Shown here: positions 8,591 to 17,845 of the stretch, one piece after another | Numbering within the stretch: the stretch's first letter is position 1 | Layout of the letters: every line of letters begins with the position of its first letter | NCBI RefSeq assembly: GCF_034387475.1 | Contig: NZ_JAXCIL010000001.1 | Coordinates: 2,232,001-2,296,000, forward strand | Length of the DNA: 64,000 nucleotides | Source: Pseudomonas sp. Teo4 | Lineage (GTDB): Bacteria; Pseudomonadota; Gammaproteobacteria; Pseudomonadales; Pseudomonadaceae | Direction: 5' to 3' | Program-made: the position numbers and the translations under genes | The notes under the pieces: model-generated | What the model was told of the DNA's origin: nothing | What the model saw: the letters and a program-made list of their open reading frames with translations, nothing else | The model's database searches: none

Positions 8591-8652
8591 GGCCGCTTCC
8601 CAGGTAAACCCGCTCCCGACAACGTGGGAGCAGGCTTGCCCGCGAAGCGGCC
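8591..8652. repeat. REP inverted pair between convergent genes
   Basis: Two degenerate Pseudomonas REP units face each other. The ends GGCCGCTTC and GAAGCGGCC are perfect inverted copies, and the inner arms CCGCTCCC and GGGAGCAGG enclose an 8-base loop. It lies between convergent stop codons at 8584 and 8662, so it may act as a bidirectional transcription terminator or mRNA-stabilising hairpin. Confidence 0.8.
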
Positions 8653-8661
8653 AGCAAGGTC

Positions 8662-10341
8662 TCAAGCGTGGTGAATATCCCGATCCTTGGTCTCCGGCAG
8701 GAAGAAGATCCCCAGCACCGCCGTCATCAGCGCAATCACGATCGGGTACCACAACCCGTAATAGATATCCCCGGTCGCCGCCACCATGGCAAAAGCCACG
8801 GTCGGCAGGAAGCCACCGAACCAGCCGTTACCGATGTGGTACGGCAACGACATCGAGGTGTAGCGGATACGCGCCGGGAACAGCTCAACCAGCCAGGCGG
8901 CAATCGGGCCGTAAACCATGGTCACGTAGATCACCAGGATCGTCAGCAGCAGCAACACCATCGGGTAGTGGATCTTCGCAGGGTCCGCCTTTTCCGGGTA
9001 ACCCGCTTCCTTCAACGCGCCACCCAGCGTGGCGGTAAAGGCATCGCTCTGGGCCTTGAAGTCAGCGGCTGCCAGGCTGCTGCCATCAAAGCTCGGAATC
9101 ACCCGCTCGCCGATGCGAATCTGCGCCACGCTGCCGGGCTCGGCCTTTTCGTTCTCATAAGGAATGGCGCGCTTGGCCAGCAAGCTCTTGGCGATGTCGC
9201 AGGAGCTTGTGAATTTGGCCTTGCCCACCGGGTCGAACTGGAACGCGCATTGGCCGGGGTCGGCCACCACCACCACAGGGTTCTGCTCCTGGGCGACGAA
9301 CACGTCCGGGTTGCCGTATTCGGTCAGCGCCTTGAAGATCGGGAAGTAGGTCAGCGCGGCAATGATGCAGCCCGCCATGACGATCTTCTTGCGCCCAATC
9401 CGGTCGGACAGGCTGCCGAACACGATGAAGAACGGCGTACCGATCAGCAGTGAACCGGCAATCAGCAGGTTGGCGGTCTGCGGGTCGATCTTGAGCATCT
9501 GCAGCAGGAAGAACAGCGCGTAGAACTGCCCGGTGTACCACACCACAGCCTGGCCGGCAGTGCCGCCAAGCAACGACATGATCACCACCTTCAGGTTGTC
9601 CCAACGGGCGAAGGACTCGGTCAGCGGCGCCTTGCACGCCTTGCCCTCGGCCTTCATCTTCATGAACACCGGCGACTCGTTGAGCTGCATGCGGATGTAC
9701 ACCGAAATCGCCAACAGCAGAATCGACAGCAGGAACGGAATGCGCCAGCCCCAGGCTTCGAACGCCTCGGTCCCCATCGCCGTGCGGCACGCCAGAATCA
9801 CCAGCAGCGACAGGAACAGCCCTAGGGTGGCGGTGGTCTGGATCCAGGCGGTGAAGAAACCTCGCCGCCCCTTGGGCGCATGCTCGGCTACATAGGTCGC
9901 CGCACCACCGTACTCGCCCCCCAGGGCCAGGCCCTGCAGCAGACGCAAGGTGATCAGAATGATCGGCGCCGCCACACCGATGGCTGCGTAGCTGGGCAGA
10001 ATACCCACCACGGCGGTCGAGATGCCCATGATGACGATGGTGATGAGGAAGGTGTGCTTGCGCCCGATCATGTCGCCCAGCCGACCGAACACGATCGCGC
10101 CGAACGGCCGCACGGCAAAGCCTGCGGCAAAGGCCAGCAGCGCGAAGATGAAGGCGGTGGTTTCATTGACGCCAGCGAAGAAGTGCTTGGCGATGATGGC
10201 TGCCAATGAGCCATAAAGGTAGAAGTCGTACCATTCGAACACCGTGCCCAGGGACGAGGCGAAAATGACTTTGCGCTCCTCCCGGGTGATGCCGCGTTGG
10301 GGTGCGCTACTGCCCGTGGACGCGCTGTCGAGTACCGCCAT
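8662..10341 (-). CDS. MFS transporter, metabolite:H+ symporter (MHS) family
   Basis: This 559-residue inner-membrane symporter opens with the MHS signature ASSLGTVFEWYDFYLYG. The loop 2-3 motif GRLGDMIGRK and LQGLALGGEYGGA follow, and the second-half loop reads GSLSDRIGRKK. Twelve TM helices are expected. It is longer than the usual 430-450 residues because of an insert of about 120 hydrophilic residues between helices near the C-terminal third (around residues 340-460), containing two Cys (PGQCAFQF and SSCDIAK). Substrates of the family are dicarboxylates, proline/betaine or aromatic acids; none can be assigned here. It is a single gene with its own 5' region (10342-10533). Confidence 0.93.
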   Translation of the reverse strand: MAVLDSASTGSSAPQRGITREERKVIFASSLGTVFEWYDFYLYGSLAAIIAKHFFAGVNETTAFIFALLAFAAGFAVRPFGAIVFGRLGDMIGRKHTFLITIVIMGISTAVVGILPSYAAIGVAAPIILITLRLLQGLALGGEYGGAATYVAEHAPKGRRGFFTAWIQTTATLGLFLSLLVILACRTAMGTEAFEAWGWRIPFLLSILLLAISVYIRMQLNESPVFMKMKAEGKACKAPLTESFARWDNLKVVIMSLLGGTAGQAVVWYTGQFYALFFLLQMLKIDPQTANLLIAGSLLIGTPFFIVFGSLSDRIGRKKIVMAGCIIAALTYFPIFKALTEYGNPDVFVAQEQNPVVVVADPGQCAFQFDPVGKAKFTSSCDIAKSLLAKRAIPYENEKAEPGSVAQIRIGERVIPSFDGSSLAAADFKAQSDAFTATLGGALKEAGYPEKADPAKIHYPMVLLLLTILVIYVTMVYGPIAAWLVELFPARIRYTSMSLPYHIGNGWFGGFLPTVAFAMVAATGDIYYGLWYPIVIALMTAVLGIFFLPETKDRDIHHA

Positions 10342-10533
10342 GGGTTGCCTCCGTCTTGTTGTTATTACAGGCCGGAGTACCTCACACCCATTTCACCGTC
10401 GCACCCAGGCCCTAGGGCTTGCATTGGTTGCGCGAAGCACGACGAGGCAGGCCGCCTCGGATCGCAGCAAGGACAGTTCAAGCATAATCGGCTTTGCCAG
10501 GATATCCACTGGCCAGCATGGCTGGGCCGTGCG

Positions 10534-11313
10534 TCAGTTCAGGAACTGTTTCACCCGTTCCAACACCTGCTGCGGATGTTCCCGATGGGGCACATGCCCA
10601 CAGCCTGGCAAGATTTGCATCAGGCTCGGCCCGCTCGCCAATCGAACCAACCGCTCTGGATGCGCTTGCGAGCCGAACTCATCATCGTCGCCATGCAGAC
10701 TGAGCAGCGGGCAACGCACCTGTGGCAACAGCGCGTCGAGGCTCCAGTCGGCGAAGTCGTCGGCCAGCCAGTTGTCGACCCAGGCACGCAACACCCACTC
10801 GGCCTTATCACCATGGTAACGGCGCAACCGCTCCAGCTGGCCGGGTTCGGCGAACTGCGCATCGGCCTCACGAATGCCCTGCAGCGTACGCGCTTCGGCG
10901 AAGGCCTGCGCCGACTCGGTGATCAACCCCTGGCACGCGCTGGCGAATGTCGCTGCGCAGCCGACCGCCATGCCGCCACCGACGCTGTGCCCGAAGACGA
11001 TGAAGGTGTCCACGCCAAGCTGCTCGCGCACCGCGGCGAAGCCCTGCAGCGCCTCGGCTTCGACAAACCCCAGCCGCAGCTTGCCTGGATGTGCATCGGA
11101 GCGGCCAAAGCCAAGGCGATCATAGGCGATGACCCGGCGCCCGGTGATTTGCGCCAGCCGGGCTGGAAAGTCGCGCCACAGGGCGACGCAACCCAGCGAG
11201 TCATGCAGCAGGATGATGGGCGCGCCTTGCACTTGTGACACGGCCCACTCTTGTGCGTATAGCCGGCCCTGGGCAGTGACGATCCAGTGCTCGTGGGTCT
11301 GCAGCTCAGCCAT
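10534..11313 (-). CDS. Alpha/beta-hydrolase fold protein
   Basis: A 259-residue cytoplasmic hydrolase. It has the oxyanion strand IILLHDSLGCV, the nucleophile elbow FGHSVGGGMAV (Ser present), the acid region SLHGDDDEFG, and the catalytic His in PGCGHVPHREHP. The catalytic triad therefore looks complete. Its start overlaps the end of the upstream VOC gene by 8 bp, so the two form a coupled operon. Homologues include esterases, C-C hydrolases and haloperoxidase-like enzymes; substrate is not predictable. Confidence 0.9.
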   Translation of the reverse strand: MAELQTHEHWIVTAQGRLYAQEWAVSQVQGAPIILLHDSLGCVALWRDFPARLAQITGRRVIAYDRLGFGRSDAHPGKLRLGFVEAEALQGFAAVREQLGVDTFIVFGHSVGGGMAVGCAATFASACQGLITESAQAFAEARTLQGIREADAQFAEPGQLERLRRYHGDKAEWVLRAWVDNWLADDFADWSLDALLPQVRCPLLSLHGDDDEFGSQAHPERLVRLASGPSLMQILPGCGHVPHREHPQQVLERVKQFLN

Positions 11314-11719
11314 GTACAGGCCCCTTCAGCTCGACCTGGTTGCCATCGGGGTCGTAGCAGTACAGCGACAGCCCCTCCCCCTCGGCGCCGTAACGCTTCT
11401 CGGCGGGTTCGACGCGGATATCCTGCGCAAGCAGGTAGGCGGTCAGCGCCTGCTCATCGAATGGCTCGATGCGCAGGCAGAAATGATGCAGGTTGCGCCC
11501 TTGCGGGCCCGGCGCCGCGCCGCCCGGTTTGCCCAGCGGGCCATCGAGGGTGACCAGGTCGATCATCGCCGAGCCTGTCGCCAGGTGGACCATGCCCAGA
11601 TCGTCCCGCACACGGCTGACCTCACACCCCAGCACGTCGCGGTAGAAGGCAACACTGCGCTCAAGGTCCTTTACCCGCAGGACCAGATGGTCGATATCCT
11701 TGATGGCGAACGGTCGCAT
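11306..11719 (-). CDS. VOC-family protein (extradiol-dioxygenase-like fold)
   Basis: A 137-residue protein. The start at 11719 (MRPFAIKDIDHL) is preferred over an upstream ATG because GGGAG lies eight bases before it and homology begins there. It has paired beta-alpha-beta-beta-beta modules: IDHLVLRVKDLERSVAFYRDVLG, then LHHFCLRI and the closing CYDPDGNQVEL with the conserved DPDGN-x-x-E. Metal ligands His (IDHL), His (LHHF) and Glu (QVEL) are present, so this is probably a functional metal-dependent VOC enzyme. It is coupled to the hydrolase downstream. Confidence 0.9.
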   Translation of the reverse strand: MRPFAIKDIDHLVLRVKDLERSVAFYRDVLGCEVSRVRDDLGMVHLATGSAMIDLVTLDGPLGKPGGAAPGPQGRNLHHFCLRIEPFDEQALTAYLLAQDIRVEPAEKRYGAEGEGLSLYCYDPDGNQVELKGPVHG

Positions 11720-11796
11720 GCCGGGGCTCCCTATGGCGTCTGAACAATCGTTGCCTGCCACCATAGCTCAGGACCCGGCACCGTGCCCATCACCGG

Positions 11797-12723
11797 TTAC
11801 TCATTGACCCGCCGCTGCAGCATGCTTCCCTCGTGACGGGCGAGAATACGCAGTATCTGATCGACCAGCGCCCGATCCGGCGCTTCCAGATGGAAATGGT
11901 GGCCGCCTGGGTGCCAGGAGATGCGCGCATGCTCAGGCAAGGCCGCCTTGCGCTGCTCGAACCCTTCCCCGGTGAACGCCCCTTGGCGACCGAACATGAG
12001 GTACAACGGGCAACGAATCTGCCGTAGCAAGTCGCACGCTTCGCCTTCGGTCAACGGCATGGGTTCGGGTAGCACCAGGCGTGGATCATGACGCCAGCAA
12101 TAGCCGTCGCCCAGTTGCAGCAAATCACGCAGGGCCAGCAGTCGCGCAGCCTCTTCGGACAACTCGCCATCCAGGCGCTTGCGCCGTTGCTCCAGTGCCG
12201 TCTCGATACTGTCGAAACGGTGTGTGTCCGGTTCGCCAAAGCCTTGCAGCTGGCTGCGCTGAACCATGCGCTTGAGCCGATATGCCCGCGCCAGGTGCTG
12301 CACACGGTCATCCTGAGCCACCGTGAACGGCGCCCCCATGCCATCGAGGAAGATCATGCTGGCAATGCCGCTGGTCATCGCGCCCAGCAATGACGCCACC
12401 CCGGTGCCCATGCCATGGGCCAACACATGAAACTGCGCCAAGCCCAGGCTATCGGCCACCGCCAGCATGTCTTCGGCATGCTCCCAGAGGTAGTAACCGC
12501 TGTCATGGCGGCGATGGTCGGAGCGACCGTGGCCGACCAAGTCCGGGGCCACCACGAAACAACCGTCAAGCAACGGCCCCAACCGTTCGAACGAGGCCGC
12601 GTTATCCAACCAGCCGTGTAGCGCCAGCACGGGGATACCGTCTTCAGGCCCCCAGGTGCGCACGGCAATTTCAATGCCTTCGAGGTCAAGCAGATGATCC
12701 TTCGGACCGCACAGCGAACGCAT
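11797..12723 (-). CDS. Alpha/beta-hydrolase fold protein lacking the nucleophile Ser
   Basis: A 308-residue protein if started at 12723 (MRSLCGPKDHL); an ATG at 12774 would add 17 residues. The fold is clear: VLALHGWLDNAASF oxyanion loop, DLVGHGRSDHR, and a C-terminal His in WHPGGHHFHLEAP. The elbow, normally G-H-S-M-G, reads A-H-G-M-G. Residue 104 is Gly, encoded GGC at 12414-12412, one transition from AGC serine. It is thus a predicted pseudo-hydrolase, or it works by another mechanism. The frame is otherwise intact. It is divergent from the LRR-NEL gene. Confidence 0.85.
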   Translation of the reverse strand: MRSLCGPKDHLLDLEGIEIAVRTWGPEDGIPVLALHGWLDNAASFERLGPLLDGCFVVAPDLVGHGRSDHRRHDSGYYLWEHAEDMLAVADSLGLAQFHVLAHGMGTGVASLLGAMTSGIASMIFLDGMGAPFTVAQDDRVQHLARAYRLKRMVQRSQLQGFGEPDTHRFDSIETALEQRRKRLDGELSEEAARLLALRDLLQLGDGYCWRHDPRLVLPEPMPLTEGEACDLLRQIRCPLYLMFGRQGAFTGEGFEQRKAALPEHARISWHPGGHHFHLEAPDRALVDQILRILARHEGSMLQRRVNE

Positions 12724-12954
12724 GCAAGTACTCCCTGGCTGAACCTGGCGCAGCGGCCAGACGGAAATCGCCACCGGCCTTTTGCCTACCCGGTGACACC
12801 GTGTCTACGCCACACCATCCCGCAGAAGCCACTGCGATGCTGCCCTCGCACCGACCCATACATGCACGAGACCGACCCTTGCGGGCAAGTATCTACCGCA
12901 CCCTGGCAGCGAAACACAGGTCGACTACCGCCTCCGTCAACCAGAGGCCCCGCC

Positions 12955-15900
12955 ATGACTAGCACACCCGCGCTCCACCACGCGCAGATCACTCGCGCTC
13001 TGCCCGAATGGGTCAAGATGCTTCACCCCAGGCACACCCGGCAAGTTGTGCAACAACTACGCGCCGATTACCTTGCCGAGGACGGCTCACCCCACAGCTG
13101 GTACGCCACGGCCTCGGATGAAGATCGCCAGCAACTGCGAGCACTCATCGAAACCCGCAATACGAGCCGGGAAGCGCTCAAGAAGGCACTGACCGGCCTC
13201 AAGGGCATCACCGAATTCTGCAAACCGCTGCTGGTGCAGCGGCTGAACCTCGATGTGTCGGTGGACAAGGCCCAATATGTGTTCCAGCCGTTTGAACCTA
13301 TCAACAGCAACTGGCCTGGCTTGCCCGATCCGCAGGTTCCACTCGTACCGAACCAGGCAGTGGACATACTGGCCACCCGGCCCGTCGGAGCCCCACAACC
13401 TCGGAGCCTGCTTGAAGCGGCGTTGCACAACTTCGAAGGCCTCGAGGAAGTTGGAGCGCACAGTCAGCTGACCTGCGCTCCTGATGATGACAGCCCGCTG
13501 CAGGGCCTGAGCATGGCCAGTTTCGTAAAACACTGCAGGGAGCTGGATCTGGGGCAACGGTACCAGGCTCATCTGCAGGCGATCCACGAAGGCCCACGCA
13601 AAAATGAAATCGAGCGTCTGACAATCGAAGCGCTTCGCCACTCATTGCGCGTCCAGGCGCACATCGCGTCATTCAAAGGGTTGCTGAGCAAGCGCGGCCT
13701 CGATGGATTGATCCAGCTGTGCGACAACGCAACCCGGCCAACCTATGGCCAACAAGACCTGCTCTGCTGGCGCTTCAGCCTGTTTGACATTCCAATCCAC
13801 GACATTCTGCTGATCGGGCCTGACCAGGCTGGGCAAAGCAATCCATGCATCGTCTACATGCCTGACGACAGCGAGGAGACGGTAAGGGAGTTCCCCTCAC
13901 GTCTGGAAGCTGCCCGTCATCTGCGACGCAGGCTGCTGCAAAGCGATTTTCGCCGTGTGCTGATCAACTGCGCCTACAAGGACAAGCAGCCCGAACTCGC
14001 CCGCTCGCTGCAGGAGGCATTGTTCAAAAAGCGTGACGACAGCGTCAGCCATCCACGCAAGCAGGTGGACCTGCGTTTTGCCCCTTCTGCGCTTACTACC
14101 GAACTCTGGCCGGCGTTGTACCGGTCCCATCTCTCGCGCATGAAAGCCGATGCCAGAACCCTCGCGGTCCCCACTGCCGACGTCGATGCCAAAGCCCGCC
14201 AGGAACGCCTGGCCCATTGGCTTGAGACGGGACTGAGTGTGCTCAACGTAGCCGCCTTCTTCATCCCCGGCCTGAATGCCGTCATGACAGGTGTATTTGC
14301 GTACCAGCTCATGGGCTCGGTGTTTTCCGGCTTCCATGCCTGGGAAGAAGGCGATACCGCACAGGCGTTGGGCCAGTTGGAGTCACTGGCCATCAACGCC
14401 GCGGTCATTGCAGGATTCGCGGTCGGAGCACGACTGGTCCAAAGCTCGGGCTTCGTCGATGCATTGCGCAGTGTCTGGCATGAAGACAGTGAACTGCTGT
14501 GGCACCCCGAAATGGCTCGGTACATCAGCACTACGGTGCTACCGAAGGACGCTGAGCCCAACGCGCTGGGCCTACACCCCATCGACGGAAAAACTTATTG
14601 GGTCAAGGACGGTGACGTGTTCGAAGTCTTTCAAGATGCCGATTCGCAGTGGCGCGTCCGCCACCCCAGCGATCCTGAGGCCTATGCTCCCCCCTTGCAG
14701 CACCACGGCGATGGCCGCTGGCTGCTGGACCACGAACGGCCTGCCGAATGGGAGAGTGAACAGTTGCTGCGTCGACTTGGCCGATTCAGCGCAGGCCTCG
14801 GAGATACCGAGTTGAGCGTGGCCCAGCGCATAACTGACACGGACAGCGCGGTACTGCGCCGTACCCAGGCGGCAGGCCTGCGCCCTCCGGCGTTGTTGTG
14901 CGACACCCTGCTACGCCTGCGCCTGGACAACCAGGTGGAAAACATCATCGCCAGCGTACGCCAAGGAAAACCCCTCCTGGCCCACAAAAATTATGCGCTG
15001 CCGGAACTGCTGGCCTTGCCGGAGTGGCCTCAGGACCATGTGTTGAAGGTATATGAAGGGCCGGAACCTTGGGGCAACGCGGTTCGCTACGGTGCTTCCC
15101 ACATGCCTGGCCAAGTGGAAATCGAAATCACCCGTGCGGACCTGGAAGGCGGCAAGCTGAGCCAGACGGTTCTGGGGCAGATGGAAGAACAGCACGTGCA
15201 ATCGATGCTCGGCGAAACACCTTATGCACAGCGCGCCACCGCACTGGACAACAAACTCGCCGACCGCCTGAACATCCAGCGCAAAGCCATATTCCAGAGC
15301 TTGCGGCAAAGCCATCGACAGGTTCACACCCCTTCGGAACAAACTCTTGCCAGACAGTTCCCTGGCCTGCCGGACAGCGCGCTGGAGGAAATACTCAGGC
15401 ACACCAGCCGTGCCGAACAGAGCCGCCTGGCGACCGGGCGAGTTCCCTTGCGCATTGCCGAAGAAGCTCGGTTACTGCAAGCCCGCACGCGGCTCGACCA
15501 AGCGATCCTCGGTTTGTATCGGCCCAGTCTGGCCAACAGCGATAGCCGCCAACTGGCTGAGGCTCTGCTTGCAGAGCACCCGAACGCAACCGCAGACGAG
15601 CTGCTGGAATACGCCCTCGCTGATCGTGAACGATGTGCCACACTCATCGGCCAACAGCCTGTCAAGCCGGGGTTCCGCTCACCATTGCGCCTGGCCGACG
15701 GGCGAGCCGGCTATCCACTCAGTGGCCGAGGCACGGCCAGGAACGCCGCTACCCTCAGGCTCTGGGCCCTCTACCCCGAACTCGACTACGAACAGATCCG
15801 CACGCTTGTTACCGAACTGAGCCAGGCCGGCGACCTGGGACTGGCGCTCAACCGACTGGAGGCCGAGCAACGCACGCTTCACAGCACATTGAGTGAGTGG

Positions 15901-17838
15901 GCCGATGCCACGGACGATCGGTTTGAACGCAACCAACGTCGGCAATGTGCCGAACAGCTGATGAACGCATGGCGGCGTGAGGGCGGTAGCCAATACGCGA
16001 TACTGGAACTTGAGCATCTTGAAGTAGGCCTGCTGCCCACGATCACTTCACGCCTGCCCCATATCCGAGTCCTCAAGCTGGATGCGTTGAACCTGCGTCG
16101 CCTTGAGGGCGAGTTCCTTGCCTGCTTCCCTCACCTGGAAGCGCTGGACGTCTCGAACAACCTGAACATCAACGCGCAATCTCTGTTCGAAGCGCTCAGG
16201 GCCACACCCAGGCTACAGACACTGACTTTGTCCGGGAACGGTTTGACGGCCCTCTCGGCGACTGCCCAGCAAGCCCTCGATGCGATGCCCGGCCTACGAG
16301 CGCTCAACCTGCCGAGAAACTACCTGGAACTGGACGAAGCCAGCATGGGTTCCCTGGCACGGCTGCAACTGGAAGGCTTGAATCTGGCGAACAACCACAT
16401 AACGCTCAATCCAGCCCTTGCCGCACGTTTTCAGGACATGGTCCATCTTCAGGTGTTGCGCCTGAGCTTCAACCCGCTGCAACTGGCCCCTGATTTCAGT
16501 TTCATGGCGCGCCTGAGCCATCTGACACTGATTCGTTGTGACCTGCAGGAATGGCCCACAGGCCTGACTACCCTGATGAGCCAGCCACAGTACCAATTGC
16601 GCCACCTCGACCTTTCGCACAACAGTATTCAGGCCCTGACCGATCTGCCGGGGGTACTTCGCACACCCTATGCCCACGATGTCGCAGCCCGGCTTCCGGG
16701 AAGGCGCTGGCATTTCAATTACAACCCCTTGGAAGCTGACACTCGGGCGCGCCTGCTCGGCAGTGGTGTGGCGGTGTTCAGCCACGCAGCAGAAATACCG
16801 GAGTGGCAGGCCGTGTGGCGCAACCAGGCAAGCACCGCCCAGGACACGCTGTGGGCCGACCTGTTCGACCAGGGCGAACACGCTAGCCTATTGGGCGTGC
16901 TGGAACGCCTTGCCCAGTCGGCAGAGGCACGCCAGGACGCACAGGGTATCAACCTGCGCGTCTGGGCATTGCTTGAAAAAGCCGGACAGGACACCAGGCT
17001 GCGCGAGCGCTTGGAACAAGTCGCTCAGCAATACCCTCCCACCTGCGGAGACGCCGGGGCCGAAGCTTTCAGTGCGCTGGAAATCGAGGTACTGGCCCAT
17101 GAGACTGCCGGGCACTCCAGCGACCGCTCCAAAACGTTGTTGAGCCTTTATCACAAACTGTTCCGGCGCAATAAAGTCAATGCACTGGCTGACCGCATCA
17201 GTCTGAAAAGAACCGTGCGCAAGCAAGCGCTACTGGCTGGTGTACTCGACGAGGACTTGCCGCCCTACGATGAGCTGGATGAACCTTCCGCGTTTCCAAA
17301 TATCGACCTGGTAGCCGGTCTGGTCGACGATATCGAGGTTCGCCTGGCTTTGCGCCAGTCGCTGGCCACACGTCTGGACTTCCCCGAACCCAGCCGGGGC
17401 ATGCTGTACCGTGACATCGCCAGAATCAACCAGACCATCATCGACAAGGTTGCGGCTGAGGTGGCCAGGCTCGACAACGACAAGCAGGCTCGCCAGCAAT
17501 GGTTGACCGAGCAATCAGGCTGGGTCATGCATCTGAAAAACCGCCATGCCGATCAGTTCATCCTCATTACCGACTTCTGGCGATCAGGCCACGACTATCT
17601 GTTCTACTGCCTGGATGAAAGCAACGAGGCTGTGACCCGTCTGGATACCTCGGTAATCGACGCGTTAGCCAAGGTCCTGCCGACAAACCCCTTGGACGAG
17701 CAGGGAATCCTGCGCCGCGTGCCGCTCAATGACGGGCAGTTCAAGCAAGCCATGGACGCCTTGAGCACTGAGCAACAGCAGGTGGAGGCCGGCCTGCTGT
17801 TGAGCCTTACCCGTCAGGTGGAAACCCTCGGCGGCTAG
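12955..17838 (+). CDS. LRR and NEL-domain E3 ubiquitin ligase effector-like protein
   Basis: A 1627-residue protein started at ATG 12955 (AGAGGCC just upstream). The N-terminal 1000 residues resemble the large toxin-like N-terminus found in Pseudomonas LRR proteins, with a hydrophobic hairpin at about residues 423-492 (AAFFIPGLNAVMTGVFAYQL). Leucine-rich repeats occupy about 1036-1230 (LEALDVSNN, LQTLTLSGNGL, LRALNLPRNYL). The C-terminus matches the NEL domain of IpaH/SspH ligases: LRVWALLEKAG, then TCGDAG with the catalytic Cys1364-x-Asp, then DDIEVRLALRQSL. NEL proteins transfer ubiquitin in eukaryotic hosts. No secretion system gene is in the window. It ends 7 bp from a convergent helicase gene. 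Confidence 0.92.
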   Translation: MTSTPALHHAQITRALPEWVKMLHPRHTRQVVQQLRADYLAEDGSPHSWYATASDEDRQQLRALIETRNTSREALKKALTGLKGITEFCKPLLVQRLNLDVSVDKAQYVFQPFEPINSNWPGLPDPQVPLVPNQAVDILATRPVGAPQPRSLLEAALHNFEGLEEVGAHSQLTCAPDDDSPLQGLSMASFVKHCRELDLGQRYQAHLQAIHEGPRKNEIERLTIEALRHSLRVQAHIASFKGLLSKRGLDGLIQLCDNATRPTYGQQDLLCWRFSLFDIPIHDILLIGPDQAGQSNPCIVYMPDDSEETVREFPSRLEAARHLRRRLLQSDFRRVLINCAYKDKQPELARSLQEALFKKRDDSVSHPRKQVDLRFAPSALTTELWPALYRSHLSRMKADARTLAVPTADVDAKARQERLAHWLETGLSVLNVAAFFIPGLNAVMTGVFAYQLMGSVFSGFHAWEEGDTAQALGQLESLAINAAVIAGFAVGARLVQSSGFVDALRSVWHEDSELLWHPEMARYISTTVLPKDAEPNALGLHPIDGKTYWVKDGDVFEVFQDADSQWRVRHPSDPEAYAPPLQHHGDGRWLLDHERPAEWESEQLLRRLGRFSAGLGDTELSVAQRITDTDSAVLRRTQAAGLRPPALLCDTLLRLRLDNQVENIIASVRQGKPLLAHKNYALPELLALPEWPQDHVLKVYEGPEPWGNAVRYGASHMPGQVEIEITRADLEGGKLSQTVLGQMEEQHVQSMLGETPYAQRATALDNKLADRLNIQRKAIFQSLRQSHRQVHTPSEQTLARQFPGLPDSALEEILRHTSRAEQSRLATGRVPLRIAEEARLLQARTRLDQAILGLYRPSLANSDSRQLAEALLAEHPNATADELLEYALADRERCATLIGQQPVKPGFRSPLRLADGRAGYPLSGRGTARNAATLRLWALYPELDYEQIRTLVTELSQAGDLGLALNRLEAEQRTLHSTLSEWADATDDRFERNQRRQCAEQLMNAWRREGGSQYAILELEHLEVGLLPTITSRLPHIRVLKLDALNLRRLEGEFLACFPHLEALDVSNNLNINAQSLFEALRATPRLQTLTLSGNGLTALSATAQQALDAMPGLRALNLPRNYLELDEASMGSLARLQLEGLNLANNHITLNPALAARFQDMVHLQVLRLSFNPLQLAPDFSFMARLSHLTLIRCDLQEWPTGLTTLMSQPQYQLRHLDLSHNSIQALTDLPGVLRTPYAHDVAARLPGRRWHFNYNPLEADTRARLLGSGVAVFSHAAEIPEWQAVWRNQASTAQDTLWADLFDQGEHASLLGVLERLAQSAEARQDAQGINLRVWALLEKAGQDTRLRERLEQVAQQYPPTCGDAGAEAFSALEIEVLAHETAGHSSDRSKTLLSLYHKLFRRNKVNALADRISLKRTVRKQALLAGVLDEDLPPYDELDEPSAFPNIDLVAGLVDDIEVRLALRQSLATRLDFPEPSRGMLYRDIARINQTIIDKVAAEVARLDNDKQARQQWLTEQSGWVMHLKNRHADQFILITDFWRSGHDYLFYCLDESNEAVTRLDTSVIDALAKVLPTNPLDEQGILRRVPLNDGQFKQAMDALSTEQQQVEAGLLLSLTRQVETLGG

Positions 17839-17845
17839 GTAGCGT

